Assembly (NCBI RefSeq): GCF_963583255.1
Contig: NC_084810.1
Coordinates: forward strand, 6,293,751-6,357,750
DNA from: Pyrus communis
Taxonomy: Eukaryota > Streptophyta > Magnoliopsida > Rosales > Rosaceae
Reading direction: 5' to 3'
DNA: 64,000 bases
A program made the position numbers and the translations under genes. A model generated the notes under the pieces. That model was not told the DNA's origin, made no database searches, and saw only the letters and a program-made list of their open reading frames with translations. Positions within the stretch are counted from its first letter, which is position 1. Every line of letters begins with the position of its first letter. Shown one piece after another: positions 35,611-48,800 of this stretch.

Positions 35611-36139
35611 CATGAGAGAACTTTAGCCTCTGTTAAGCCGTAAATGGTTTGAATTTGGGTGCTTTAGGTTTTGGCCCATACAACTCATGATTTCTAAATA
35701 AAAACCCATTTATCTTTAAACCTCCAATAAAAACCCAAATTTAAAATTTGCAACCACATCATAGCACTATTGACCTACTAGTACAATTTATTTACACTCA
35801 TGCCACTAATACTTTCTCTTTCATTTTCCAAATCCCTAAATTTATGCCAAATTAAAAGTAGCAGAAAAGTAAAATAATATAAACTGTTGTCTTGCATTGA
35901 TTGTTTTCATATCATACCACAAATTTACCATTGTTTGTGGTATAGTTTGCATTAATTATATCTGTATTAATCGGGAGGTAAATTAATTTATTCTAATAAT
36001 TAAAAAAATTATATAATATATTTTGAATCGTCTAACGTTTCTCTAACTTGCAGGTAAATTATTTTTTTATGTATTGTTGTATATGCTAGACACATTTTGA
36101 TTGTTGTATAAACATAGGTGCAACATAATTATTTTAATA

Positions 36140-36301
36140 TTGTGCATCAAAACTACATTATTATAGATACATTATTTCGAATCAAACAATAGGTAAATTA
36201 AAATTCATAAACAATAGGTATATTATAGGTACATTATTTTGAATCAAACAATAGGTATATTATAGATACATTATTTTGTTAAAAAAAAACAATAGGTAAA
36301 T
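36140..36301 (+). repeat. Degenerate tandem repeat, left part
   Basis: Repeated units of the kind TAGATACATTATTTTGAATCAAACAATAGGTA, separated by AATTAAAATTCATAAAC, occur at least three times up to the solo LTR and resume on its other side. The LTR therefore inserted into this array. Confidence 0.7.
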
Positions 36302-38534
36302 TGTGACAGCCCGTCTCGATTTTTGTACCGTTAGTGTGAAATGATGATTTTGCCCTTGGACGTTATTTAGCGTTATAGGGTGTTGTTTGAATTGTTTTTG
36401 TTTGTGGGCTGCCATCTGGATCTCATCCACACACACTCACACCCGTGGACCCTCTCTCTCTTCTCTCTCTCTTGAATTTTCTTCCATTTTCTTCCCTTTC
36501 CTTTGCAAGTGTATGGACGCACTTCGAAACCAACTTTCCATGCACGGATCGACGTCGAGGAGTTTACTTTTGTGTTCCTTGTGAGCTCAGGAGTTCATCC
36601 ATACCCTTTTTAGGACGTGAGACCTTCGAAAACCCGAGAACCATGGAACCCCAATTTGGTGCACTGTTCATGCACACATGATTGTGAGGTTTTTAGAAGT
36701 TTTTAAGGTTCTAGGAAGTTTTAGGACGTCTTCACGTAGCTTGGGGGAACAATTTTGAAGTGTTTTGGACGTCGGGAAGCCTAGTTTCAGGGAGTTACAG
36801 GTTTGGGCGGAATATCGTGAGTTTTTCCAGCGAGATTCCGTTGGTTTTGGGTCCCCAAAGTGGTAAGGTTTTGTTCAACTCGTTGTAAGCTTCATTTTGG
36901 TACAAATTTCATGGATTTTGGTTGAGAAATGAAGAAGATATTGAAGTTTGATAATTTTCCCAGTTTTCAGCGAAATTCGAGTTGCAGATGGCGGCGACTG
37001 GCGAGGCTCACCGGAGAAGGAGGAGAATATTCCGTCAGAGTTAACAGAATATTCTAACGGCGTCAGGTAACGGGCGTTAACGTCTGTTAGGGTTTTAACA
37101 AAATATTCCCTAACATCGTTAGGGTTCCACACGCGTGCCAGGCACGTGCCCACGCATGGTCGACGCGTCTAGCCGTGCCTTGGCCAGTGCGTGGCGGCGC
37201 ATGGGAGGTCAGAAAATTATTTTAAAAATATGGGGATGTTTGTGAGGTTGAGTAGAGCACGTTGGTATATTCAAACACCCTAATTGAGCAATGTATGAGA
37301 AGTTATTACCTAAGGTTGGTTATGTGCATTAAATTGACGGTTTTATAGTTGTTTCGCAAATAGGTGAGGACTATCCGGAGGACGAGCGTAGCCACACGAG
37401 GCTCGGGGCTTACGACCCTTCTACATATCAGGGATTGGGCTTTTGGTTTTCCGTATATACCTATATACTTGAGAATTTTTCCAGAAAATGAAATTAAATG
37501 TTTATATGTTTTTAAATGCCATGCATAGTGTTTGCATATTTATTTATGCATTAGTAGTTGCATATATGTATACTTTGGTGCCACAGATGCTCAGGTAAGT
37601 CAGGTGAGTATGTTGTTAGTGATAGATGTGGTGTTGATGAGATTGAGTTATAGCTTATAGTCCTGCACCTCGGTGATTGTGCTATACCAGAGTAGGGCCT
37701 AGCCTTCATGTGATTGTTCACCTCCCGCACCGTACACTCATCTTGGATCCAAGACAGGTGTCAGCCTGTTGTACAAACCACTATAGGTGGTTCCGACTCG
37801 TAGGTGACTTGTGATACATCGCACAGCCTTCACGTGATCGTAGCACTGAGCGTATTTATTTACACCCAGCCTATCGTACAGACCACTATAGGTGGCTCCG
37901 ACTCGTGTGCAGGATAGTGGTTGAGGAGCTATAGTTTCAGCCGTACAGATCACTTTAGGTGACTCCGGCTGACGTAATGATATCATTGGCATATTATGAT
38001 TTGTTTTATCTCACCTGCTTAATACTTATACTGTTTGATTGGATATTCTGGGATGGCATATTTGAGCTTTATCGTTTTAGCATGATTTGATATACAAGTA
38101 CGTATAATATTTTCTGGAAAGTATACGGGTTTTACAGAGAGGGGTTATTACTTGTTATTGAAATGGTTTGGAAAAATTTGTTTTTGCCCACTTACGTTTT
38201 TTGTTTTGCGCCCCTCCAGGTTTTAGGTAGCGAGAACATGGGTGACGAAAGAGGCATTGAGGCATTTCTGACAGAGCACCCTCCATGTAGGACTTTCTAG
38301 TTATCACTTGTGTAGTGCTTGTTTATTCTGGATTGCACCTAGGAAACTTGAACTTCTACTTTGCATTTTTCCTTCTATGTTTGTCACTATCACTCACTGA
38401 TCTTTTTATTGTAAATTATTTTGTTGACTTTATTTTTCTTATATTTTCACTCCTTTGCTTCCGCACTGTGCATTTGGCTACGTCACCCTCATGTGACGGC
38501 CAGCACGCTCCACTTTTAGATTCGGGGTGTGTCA
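36302..38534 (+). mobile_element. Solo LTR, 2233 bp, with TAAAT target duplications
   Basis: The element starts TGTGACAGCC and ends GGTGTGTCA. It is flanked by TAAAT at 36297-36301 and 38535-38539. There is no primer-binding site, polypurine tract or coding region, so it is a solo LTR left by recombination between two LTRs. It aligns with 1-1770 over its right 1.7 kb. CT-rich sequence at about 36450-36475 and a CACGTG palindrome (GGCACGTGCC, 37141-37150) lie inside. Long LTRs with 5-bp duplications suggest Gypsy, by inference only. Confidence 0.9.
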
Positions 38535-38690
38535 TAAATTAAAATTCATAAAGTAGTAGATACATTATATTTGTAAATATTATGTTGTAGATACATTATT
38601 TTGGTAAAAAAAAAAAAAAAAAAAAAAAAAGGTAAATTAAAATTCAATAAACAAAAAGTAGTGGCTACACTATTTTTAATCAAATTACAT
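38535..38690 (+). repeat. Degenerate tandem repeat, right part, with poly-A
   Basis: This continues the array interrupted by the solo LTR: AATTAAAATTCATAAA and TAGATACATTATTTTGGTA units recur, with a run of about 29 A at 38606-38630. Confidence 0.65.
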
Positions 38691-39295
38691 TCCTTTATTT
38701 TGTGGATGACACATTTTATTACTAATACATTTGTGCACATATTTTACCTATATTGTGATTTAAAATATAAGCAAATTAATTTTGAATCAAATAGCATTCC
38801 TTTAGATACTTTGCATGCATTATTACATAAACTGAGCAAATTTTATTATAATACATATGTTTAAATAATTTACCTATATGTTTATATAAAATATTTTTGT
38901 AGTGTCCTTTCATATTTTCATTTGGTAAGTGATAAACAATAACGAGTCTTAAGAAAAGTATAGCATAATTGTTTCTTTTATTTATTTATTTATTTTTGAC
39001 AGAAACATCAATCTCTAATTTGTTATACTATGCAATAAATATAAACATTAATTTATTTTTTTAGAATCATTAATCCTGCACAATTAAAGTTAAAATTGTA
39101 ATTTTATCAACAAAACAAAAAGTTAAAATTGTAATTAGGGGTATTCTAGTCATCCGAAAAAAAGCAAAATGTGTGAATTCAAACCCAATTAATGAATTTG
39201 CTTATGTGGAGTCTAGTCACTAGGTTTTATTCAGGTAAAAATATTATGTCGGGTTTTATGTAAAGAAACTTGAGTTTCAGGGGCTAAAGTCATAT

Positions 39296-39396
39296 TTTTA
39301 GTTTGAATGAGTTTACCTTTGACAATAACCGAATTTAAAACCTTTTACTTATAAATAAATAGGAATACCACTAAACAGTAAAATTGGTGGACAAGA
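39296..39396 (-). mobile_element. SINE fragment, inverted
   Basis: The part from GACAATAACCGAATTTAAAACC (decayed inverted B box) through TTTTACTTATAAA to GGAATACCACTAAACAGTA matches the inner end of the inverted SINE copies at 35109 and 35443. The poly-T end is missing or obscured. Confidence 0.55.
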
Positions 39397-40259
39397 CAAC
39401 AGAAAACTATAGCAGTCACATGACAATTAACTATTCCATGCATGCAGAGATCAGGACTGCGTTTCCTAATTCTCAGTTATCATCATGCACAGAGACAAAT
39501 AGAGTGCCGGCCGGGGAGATCTGGGCGATGCAAAAGATCCAGAGAAATATACAGCCACCGAAAGAAAAGAAAAAAAACAAAAAAGTTACGTACTTAGATT
39601 AGATCGATATATGGGTTCAGAATTTCGAAATGTATCGATTGTCCAAGTAGGTTTTAGTAACGTTATACAGTACATATATTTTGACAGATAGCGATAGAAT
39701 ATAATTGATGACAATTGATGAGGAAACAAACAAAGAGACGAAGCTGCATGGAACCTAGCTTCTTCGAACTTTTATGTAATCGTTGCCACGTCCCTCTCTC
39801 CCCAGTCCCTTTCCTTCCCTTCACCCTCACACTACTCTTTGCCCCCACCCTTCTTCTTTTGTTTCCCCCACCTCTATACCTAGCTTAATTAGCTCTCCGT
39901 CTATTTTCATTTCCCAAACTACCCTTTACAGTGTTACAGACACTGTTACGACATCGTGGATATTTTCCTATGGGGGTCCATCCAAGATCAAGATCACTCT
40001 CACGCAGTTATTATAAACCAAACAAAAGTAGTTCTTATAGTTTATGGCAATTACAAGTTGCGTATAAATTTTATTTCAGTATCCAGTCTTTCACTGTCAA
40101 ATCCTTACGGTTCGAAATATTATTCCTTTCACCATACACGTATATATAACGAAAGGAAACTAAGATTTCATTATATAACCAATTATAAAGGAGGTAAAAC
40201 GTTTCTCTTGGTAAACTTCTGGTGTAAGTCGATGTAAATTTTTTCTATGGAAAATGATT

Positions 40260-40432
40260 ATCTCCGGATCCTTTCCATATAATTCTCTTCATCAAACAAT
40301 TCAAGTTCTTGAAATTTGATTCAACGGTTATAAACAAATGCCTACTTTAAAAGTTATAATAACTTTAGCCGTTAAATGAAATTTTAAAGATCTAAATTAT
40401 TTAATGAGAATGATTAATTGAAAGAGATCCGG
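40260..40432. mobile_element. MITE, about 173 bp, 8-bp duplications
   Basis: The left end ATCTCCGGATCCTTTCC is inverted relative to the right end GAAAGAGATCCGG. The 8-mer AAATGATT flanks it at 40252-40259 and 40433-40440. An 8-bp duplication fits the hAT superfamily. Non-coding. Confidence 0.65.
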
Positions 40433-40866
40433 AAATGATTCTTTTCTTTTCTTTACATCCTCTCAATAAAGGAAAATATATTTCGTGAAACCACGCCAAC
40501 CGAGAGACTTCTATTCTGTGGAGAACCAAATACCGATGGACAGGTGATCTATGACAAGAGAGGAGTGGCTGTATCAGCTTTCGAGACTTCGAGTGTAGTC
40601 TAATCAAGCTTAGTAGCTATAATCATATCACGGAAAAACATGCTAAAGAATCTTACCTCACTTCACCTCTGGAATTTTTGAGCGTTATATAGGAACGTTG
40701 TGATTATATAGACAGGTGCCAGGTTGATTATTAGATCACAAAAAAGTAATTATATTGGAAGATTTTTTTTTCTTTCATATTTTCAAGTCTTGATTGAACA
40801 ACAGTTGAATCAACTTTTTTTTTGTTTTTTGTTTAAATGCGATCCTTATCTCATATTTATACTATA

Positions 40867-41022
40867 GATAATACTAGAAAGATCAAATTTACAAACCAAA
40901 TTTTATGTTATCAATATAAAATAAATACGTTAATCAATACTTAAATAATAATCTAATTATTAACATCTGCATCATTTGTTTTATAAAATTTAGTTTAGAA
41001 TTTTAGTCTCTCTAGCATTACC
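40867..41022. mobile_element. Short MITE with about 38-bp inverted repeats
   Basis: The left arm GATAATACTAGAAAGATC...ACCAAATTTTAT reappears reverse-complemented on the right (ATAAAATTTAGTTTAG...CTCTAGCATTAC) with a few mismatches. The AT-rich centre is about 80 bp. No target duplication was resolved. Confidence 0.65.
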
Positions 41023-42862
41023 TTTATACCATTATTTGTACAATCTTTCTAATAGAGATGAGAAATCATATGTATTGGTAGACTCTACCTCTATTAAATA
41101 GATGATACAAATGATTGTACATATATATATATATAGTAAGCGTAACTTTACTTTTTATTTATTTATTTAATCTCCTCTCTACGGAAATAAGACATATACG
41201 CATAATATTTGGACTATTGCATTTATCACATGCTGTGCTCGAAATTTTGGCAATTGTGGAGTCATTCAAAATAATGGCAATTATGATGTTCTAGAAGACA
41301 ATGGAAATAACTCGAAGTTTTGTAAAACTTTCAATCCTAAATAATAGTTTACATGACACATATTTAATAATTATCGGTGGATTGCAATTGAGAAACCATG
41401 CATGCACTCAAAGCACGCCAAAATTCCTAAAACATGTTGCATTTCCTTTTGGACAGGATAATGTGCTAAATTCGTCCATGTGACCCCTTCTTGAGTATTT
41501 CAATTCCTATCACAAAAATGGGCTCATCCATATTATTGATGCACCAAAAATGTTTAATCATATTGTGACTAGACTCTTTTTATTATTATTAAATTATCAT
41601 GTTAATTTATGTGTAATCAGAATGTAAGGATAAGGAGAGTCAAAATTAGGTACGAGAATCAAATCAACTAATTTAACTTAGTTTAACTCATTCCTTGTAC
41701 TGAGGGTATTGAATTACTAATTTTAATGTCCGATCCACATTTTTTTTTTTTAATGGAGGAAAATCATGAATTGGAATGTTTTGCTTTCTTCTTATACTCA
41801 TTCTTGATCATTAAATATCTCATTAATGTAGTGGCTCTTAGCTTTTTATGGAGTGATACTTACATGCAACCTTGTTTATATACTCCCATATTTTTCTTCT
41901 TTTTCACATTTCACGTTACCAGAGAGATTAAGGCCAGCTCCAATGAAATGCCAGATTGTGTGATATAGCTCACTTTCATCATCACGTGCTGAATCTTTTA
42001 CTAATTGATTTCTATTATATTGTGTATATAAATGAAACTTTGTAAGACCTCTTATATTAGGATCTCCTAAAATATTTGATATATCCCATTCTATTTCTTC
42101 TAGTTTTAACATATCGGCCAAGGGACGACCACCATGTGTAAGTAAGACCTAAAATGTGGCTGGAGTTCATTCTATGTAGCGCACTGTGCACCATCTGTGA
42201 TGCACCCGCAGATAATATAAGGCAAATTTATTGGATCCAACGGTTGAAGATAATTGTATTAATGTATTATAATTAATAAATCGCGGAAAATTCTTCTTCT
42301 TTTTCTCCTAAAGAAGAACCAAGTTTTAGCAATGTTTATTTTCTATTGAAAAAAAAAAAGTCGTTTGGATTACACCATTATTCCTTTGTAGTGAGAATGT
42401 ACTTGTGATAGTTTTGCCCTTCAACTTGTGCTTGTATGCCTTAAACAAATGGAGCAAATATTGTACTCATTTGGATGCTTAAACAAAGTAAATAAATAAA
42501 ATCATTCTGCCTCAATCCGAATTTTGCAAAGCAACATTAATGATAATTTCGTGTAGATATAATGGTAATAATAGATGGTAAAATAATATTTTTATATGAA
42601 TAGAGTAATTGGTGACCTGTCAAACAAGTATACATCGCCCTGTACAACTCAGAAAAGATCCAGAGTGGATTTTAACTGGAGGGCAATCTGGTAATTTCAA
42701 AATAAAATTTGTCATCACCCTCTTCCCTCTGCCTAATTCACTGGTTCCGCCCTCTCCAATTATTGCTGTCCTTTAGGCAAATACATATATCCTTTCAAAG
42801 CCAGCAAAGATGCTCATCAAAACGCATAAACTTAATTCCCACCCATCCCACTAATCACCACC

Positions 42863-45800
42863 ATGCCTAGTGAGCACGAAATTTCTCAGACTTCTTCACG
42901 CATGCAGCACTATATCTCCGACGAAGAATCCGAATCCGAAGTTCACGAAGACCACGAGGTACGAGAAGACGACGAAAAAAGTGATGGAAGCAGTACATCT
43001 CATGGAGGAAATTTTGAGAACAACTGCTTGTACAACATGTGTTTGTTGCAGCGGCGGAGGAGGCCCGGTTGGTCGCTAGGCCAAGTTCTCGACCCGAGGG
43101 CGAAATGGGTTCAAGAATGGAACAGGATTTTCCTTCTTGTGTGTGCATCGGGGCTCATCATAGACCCTCTCTTCTTCTATGCTTTGTCCATTAGCCAGAG
43201 CTGTATGTGCCTGTTTGTGGACGGGTGGCTTGCCATCACGGTGACGGTGCTCCGCTGCATGACGGACGTTCTGCACGTGTGGAACATGTGGTTGCAGCTG
43301 AAGATGGCCAAGCGCTACTCCTTCACCGCCATGGTTGGTGGGGATGGTGGAGGAGCCAATGGGCTGCGCGACACTAGTCCAAGGTCTGTGGCTCTCAAGT
43401 ACTTGAAGTCAAAGAAGGGGTTTTTGTTTGACCTCTTTGTTATTCTGCCCATACCCCAGGTAAGATTCATGAATTAATTTTGGTTAGATGCTGTTAAAAC
43501 ACACAAAACTGACATAGATACTTAGCATCTTCGAATATAGATGGTCCCACACATAACGTTAAAACTTATCTCTATGACAATGTGTGTGTGAGCTTAAGCG
43601 TGAGTGAGTTTTAAGTGTCTGGGAATTTAGCATGTCTAAATATCAATAGTACTAATTTTGAGGTGGATTTTTAAAGGTAATCGTTTACTACTCATCGTCA
43701 TTAAATATCTTTTCTTTTTGCTATCTTTGTTGTGATAGTTGCCGTGGTTTCTCTCTATATATAATATATTTGTCATTATCAAAGATATTTGGTCCGTTTG
43801 TTTAAGGTTTGATGTAGAAAGGTGGCATTGAGAAATAAGAAGGTGACAGATGCATGCCAATTACTTGTTTTTATGCAATACAGCAAAAATGCACACGTAT
43901 TTTGCAGTGAGGAAAGGCTGTAACATGTGAGTTAGCTATGTCATACTGTCATCTCTCTTCGTTCCAGAAAAGGGTATAGAGCACAGACAACATAAAAGCA
44001 TAAAACGGGTTTTCTTTTCTTTTTTTGCAGAATATATTTTTGGACACCAATACGTTTTTCTTTTTATTTATAACCCAAATTTGTGGTGCAATTACACCCT
44101 CCTTTAGTTTTCTTGTGAGTAAGATTTGGTGGGCGAGGGTGTTGTGGGAAAAGTATTGGCTAAAGCATTTGTTTTGGTTAAGGAATTTAGGGTCTTTGTT
44201 TTGATGATATTTTTTTTAAAGGCATGCTTGTGGCATTTAATCATTTATTTATAATATATAATGAGAAGATAAGAAATTTCTTCCTCTAATAAGTAGGTTT
44301 ATTATAATTATTTTTATTTTTCTTTTGTCAATTAAGTGGTTGGAGCACTTACTATATATACATTGCACTATTTTAAGGTGTAAGGGAATGATGTTTGCCA
44401 CTAAAGTTTGAAGTAATATTTTGAGAGACATTGATTCAAGAATATGCCTAATTAAGAAACAATATAATAGCATCATGTAAAAGTAATAGTCCGGGTGTAA
44501 TACTTGTGCATATAATGTTTATCCAAAAGATCATTGATGTTGACAAAATGTTTTGAGTCTAACTAAACATGAATTCTCAATTTGTTGGAAGCAAGTGGTG
44601 GATTACCTTAGTGATTAGGGTTTTTCTTGTCAAGCCACTACGTTGTAGATTCAAACTCCCCCTCCTCTCCTTCTGTGTAAATTAGTGTAGAATTTCACTT
44701 GTATTAGAAATTATTTATGTAACAAAACAACATGAATATGTTCATTTTTCAGTACTGATAAAACATTTTCTGTGAACCTAATTTTTCATGCCGCTGTTAC
44801 GAAAAAGAGAGGTTTTGTATATTGAAACAAAATATTTAGCTAGCAAATTAAGAATTATTTTGCGAATATGTATTTCAGATAATATTATGGGTGGTAATTC
44901 CTTCACTGTTGGAGAGAGGATCGGTGACCGTTGTGATGACAGTGTTCTTGATGTTTTTCTTCCAATATCTCCCAAAGATCTATCACTCTGTCTGCCTCCT
45001 GCGTCGGATGCAAAATCTCTCTGGCTACATTTTTGGAACTGTTTGGTGGGGGATAGCCCTCAACTTGATTGCATATTTTGTCGCTGCCCATGTAAGTATA
45101 CATCTTCCACAAATCCTTCAAGCCCTCAACTTGATTGTTTTTATATAGGAAGAGTGCAACTAATTTCCTTTCTTAAGATGATTTAAGATGTTAGTGTTAT
45201 ATGATTTTGATATGTTATATTGTTAGATTGTTAATTAAGTAAACTAATGCGTGGATATCATAATACTAACAGTTTGCCAATATAACATATCAAAATAGAA
45301 AAGCACTACGTGTTATCCTCTAAAATTTTTTGAATGTGACAATGACATAATGCTTTATGTTAAAAAATGAACCATGCCATAATGAAAATTTCATAAACGA
45401 ACAATAATAATATTAAATAGATAAATAAATACATACAATTAGTAATTTGATAACTGTGACCAATTATACAGCAGGGTGACAAAAAAAAAAAATTGATAAA
45501 AAAAGATAAGGTGGCGCCCAGAATATCCGACAATAGAAATCATAACATATTCTTTTCATGTAAAAAGGTGTTGGAATCTTGATGCCATGCAGGTCATTTA
45601 AAATTCTTACGTCTAGGGTTTTCACCCGGTGGTGATTGTTGTGACGTCCACTTCAACCCGACAATAAAGAGAAGGAAGAGACCAAGAAGATTAACATAAT
45701 CTTACCCATGGCATGAATGATTAAATGATTAATCGAGAATCGAAAACAAGAAGCTTGGCCCAATCGTCATACATGTGATTTGGAAAAGCGCTCTCATTGC

Positions 45801-48800
45801 CGAGAATGAGGGCAAACAATTGTACCTTCTTTTTAAGCATTGTGTCACCCATTCATAATATATTTTTCTAGTATACCAGAAACACGATTTGATATATTAA
45901 ATATTATAATATAATTGATTGAAAATTTGATTAAAAAATATTCAATTAATTGTATCATAACATTTAATGTATTGAATCGTGTTTACGGTATACTAAAATG
46001 GTTTTCCCCACTTGGATTTAGATCCTCTCTTGAGCCTAAGAAGAGGATCCTTCTAACCAAAACATGTGGGCTATTAGATTTTTATTCAACAACTATAATT
46101 ATTATAACTTTAAAGGGATCATTCTATTTGTAACCTTTGGATAAAAATTCAACGTTCCACGTGTCTTGATCAAGATGATCATCTCCTTGGGCTCAGGAGA
46201 GGATCCAAATCCTTCCCCACTCATACTTCACATCGATAATTATTTATGATCTTATAATCACATAACCACAAACATATTAGGACAAATTACATTTTACCCT
46301 CTCAAGTTTGATGGTAATTGCAACCTTGTACAATATTTTTAAAACCCTTTAATTTCATACATTTTTTAACATTTCATTTCAATTTTATACATTCGTTAAA
46401 AATTCTGTTAAGTTAACCGTTAACTGATAACGTGTCTGTTCATAAAGATAAAAAATTCAAATAAATAAATTTAAAAAAGAGAATAAATATATTTAAAAAA
46501 GAAAAAAGAACTTAATGCCAAGTGCCCATCATGCCTCTTCAATCACACTTCATCTAAGAAATCTCCGTAACTTTCGCGTCCCCACAGACTCTCTGCCTCT
46601 TCGCTATGGAGTTGAAGCACAACCAATCCCAAATTCCAGTAAACAAAAATAATGGATCGTACCATGTTTGAACCCTGGATGATTCCTGCAAATAGAACTC
46701 GTCTGAGAATCCCAACAGGAATTTGGGGCCAATTCGGGATTTTAGGGTTTCAACTTTCAATTGATTTGGGAATAATAGCTAGCTCTGAGAGAGATTGAAG
46801 ATGATGAGGCGATGCAAACGAAGGACGCAAAGAGGTTGCAGGAGATGAACTGAAAACATCGATGAAGGAGACGAAGCCGCGAAGGAGGTGATGTCTGCTA
46901 GGTTCTTCGTTGCCCAATACTGCGCGAGAGATCTCGACGGCTCTAGCTTGATAGCGGGGAGCGAGAGCAGGAAGAAGAGGAGAGGGAGCAGGGAGACGAT
47001 CAGAGGGTGTAGGCGAACAGAGGGACCGGGTGGAGATGTTGGGGAAAGGGAATCTGGGGACGGTGTACAAGACGGTGCTCGACGACGGCAGATGTAGATG
47101 CAATGAAACCGAGGAGACTGTGGGTTGCTTGCTCAAACCGATGAGAGAGAGAGAGGTGGTCACCGATGATAGGAGGGTGAGGATGGTGTTTATCAGCGGT
47201 GGCTGTGAGGGAGGAGATGGGGAAGGACGAAATGGAAAGTTAGAGTAGGATTCTAGGGGTGGGCCCATTTTATTTTTAGTTTATTTTTTAATGAGAATTG
47301 TCCTATAACACTTCCCTTTTTAATTTATGTAAACAAATTTAACTAACACATCAGCAAAAATATAGATTTTTTATTTACCACATCATTACTCAATGATCAA
47401 ATTAACGATTTGACTAACAGAAGTATGAGCTTATAATAAAATGTTAATTAATGTATGAAATTGAAATATTTTAAAGATGTTGTATAAGATTGCAATTTCA
47501 TCCCAAACATCAGATGGTATATTGTAATTTACCCAACATACTATGTGATTTTACACCTTTTTGTTTTCGCTTATAATATAATTGTTTTTTTTTTTTTTTT
47601 TTTTTTGGTCCAAAAGGAGTTTTATGAAGAGACAAAAGATGCGTACGACGTACGTGATTAAGAATTTTTTATTTTATTTTTTTAACAAACAGATTAAGAA
47701 ATCTTTAGATTCTCTAATTATTTTCTGTGCTGATGTTGTTTCCCGTGTAATACCAACTTAGAAACATGTATAACTTCTTTTTACAGAAAATTCAACTTTT
47801 CACCTCCAAACTGATTTTTTTTCTTGCCTATAACCCATCATATTATCCAAATAATAAAAGTTTTTATCGTGTCAACCATCTTATTATTTAGGGTTTTGGG
47901 TTTAGAGAATTAAGTTGCTAATTTGCGACTCGGGAGACTTGATGTAAATATGTTTAATTATTTTTCTCTGTCTATGATCTGATGTTAATTTGCAGGCTGC
48001 AGGAGCATGTTGGTACTTGTTAGGAATCCAAAGGGCAGAGAAATGCCTGAAAGAGCAATGCAGAGAATCAAGTGGATGTGGCCTCAGAATACTAGCTTGC
48101 AAAGACCCTATTTACTACGGAGCAACAAACACTCTCAGCGACGCAGCGAGACTTGCCTGGGCGGGGAACAGAAAAGCACGGTCGACGTGCTTAGACAATG
48201 CCGATCATTACGATTATGGAGCTTATTCATGGACTGTTCAGCTTGTTACAAACGATAGCCGATTGGAAAAAATACTTTTTCCCATCTTTTGGGGCCTAAT
48301 GACTCTCAGGTACTATTCATTTCCACCTCTTTTACCGACCCCTTCTTAATTATTTTATATTGTTATATTTTGATTACCTTCGGTCTTTGTGTTAAGTGTT
48401 AAATGATTGAATTATGTGCAGCACCTTCGGAAACTTGGAAAGCTCAACTGAGTGGTTAGAGGTTGTTTTCAACATCATTGTTCTAACTAGTGGGCTGCTT
48501 TTGGTCACCATGTTGATAGGAAACATAAAGGTAAATAACTTGGTCAAGATTTTTAGGACCACACATTTTGACATGATATCGTTTAGTCAAGAGTCTTTAT
48601 TTATATTCTGATAATATAATATGTCAAACTGTCTTACATAAGAAAATTCAAGACGTTCAAGAGGAATTCATGGTTAATTCTCTTTCTTTTGAGTACTGTA
48701 CGTGCGTACAGGTGTTTTTGCATGCGACAACATCTAAGAAACAAGCAATGCAATTGAAGATGAGAAACATAGAGTGGTGGATGAGGAAGAGGCATTTACC

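Larger units (their letters stand above)
35655..39290. mobile_element. Possible inverted-repeat DNA transposon hosting a solo LTR
   Basis: The left region (about 35665-35740: GCTTTAGG, GGCCCATACAACTCA, AAATAAAAACCC) is similar, reverse-complemented, to the right region (about 39215-39290: GGTTTTATTCAGG, AAACTTGAGTTTCAGGGGCTAAAG). This gives terminal inverted repeats of about 75 bp with many mismatches. Without the 2.2 kb solo LTR the element would be about 1.4 kb. No transposase and no target duplication were found, so this is a tentative call. Confidence 0.35.
39397..42862. other. Intergenic region and presumed promoter of CNGC4
   Basis: No gene is supported over 3.4 kb. It holds two MITEs (separate entries), a C/T-rich block at about 39785-39870, a TA run near 41119-41136 and an unassigned minus-strand open frame at 41876-42121. 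The leader just before the CNGC4 ATG is C-rich (ATTCCCACCCATCCCACTAA). Confidence 0.5.
46280..47534. mobile_element. Pack-MULE in CNGC4 intron 2
   Basis: Long inverted ends of about 120-150 bp: left GGACAAATTACATTTTACC, right (reverse complement) GGGTAAATTACAATATACC, with continued similarity through GCAACCTTGTACAATATTTTT versus GCAATCTTATACAACATCTTT-type blocks and AATTTCATACAT. The flanking 9-mers AACATATTA (46271-46279) and AACATACTA (47535-47543) differ at one base; 9 bp is the Mutator-type duplication length. The interior (about 46530-47260) is GC-richer, gene-like, and lacks a transposase. This makes it a Mutator-like element carrying captured host sequence. Confidence 0.82.

Noticed and set aside
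38546..38864. Open frames through a poly-A/poly-T run
   Set aside because: Lys or Phe runs from a homopolymer in a tandem repeat.
41876..42121. 81-codon minus-strand frame with non-repetitive composition
   Set aside because: No recognisable domain or neighbouring exon; a link to a transposase could not be supported.
41925..42180. Possible MITE between GGCCAGCTCCAA and TGGCTGGAG
   Set aside because: The two ends do not align well as inverted repeats and no target duplication was found.
46750..47268. 172-codon minus-strand open frame, one of the longest in the CNGC4 region
   Set aside because: It is antisense to the captured kinase P-loop fragment, Pro/Ser-rich by composition, and lies inside the Pack-MULE.
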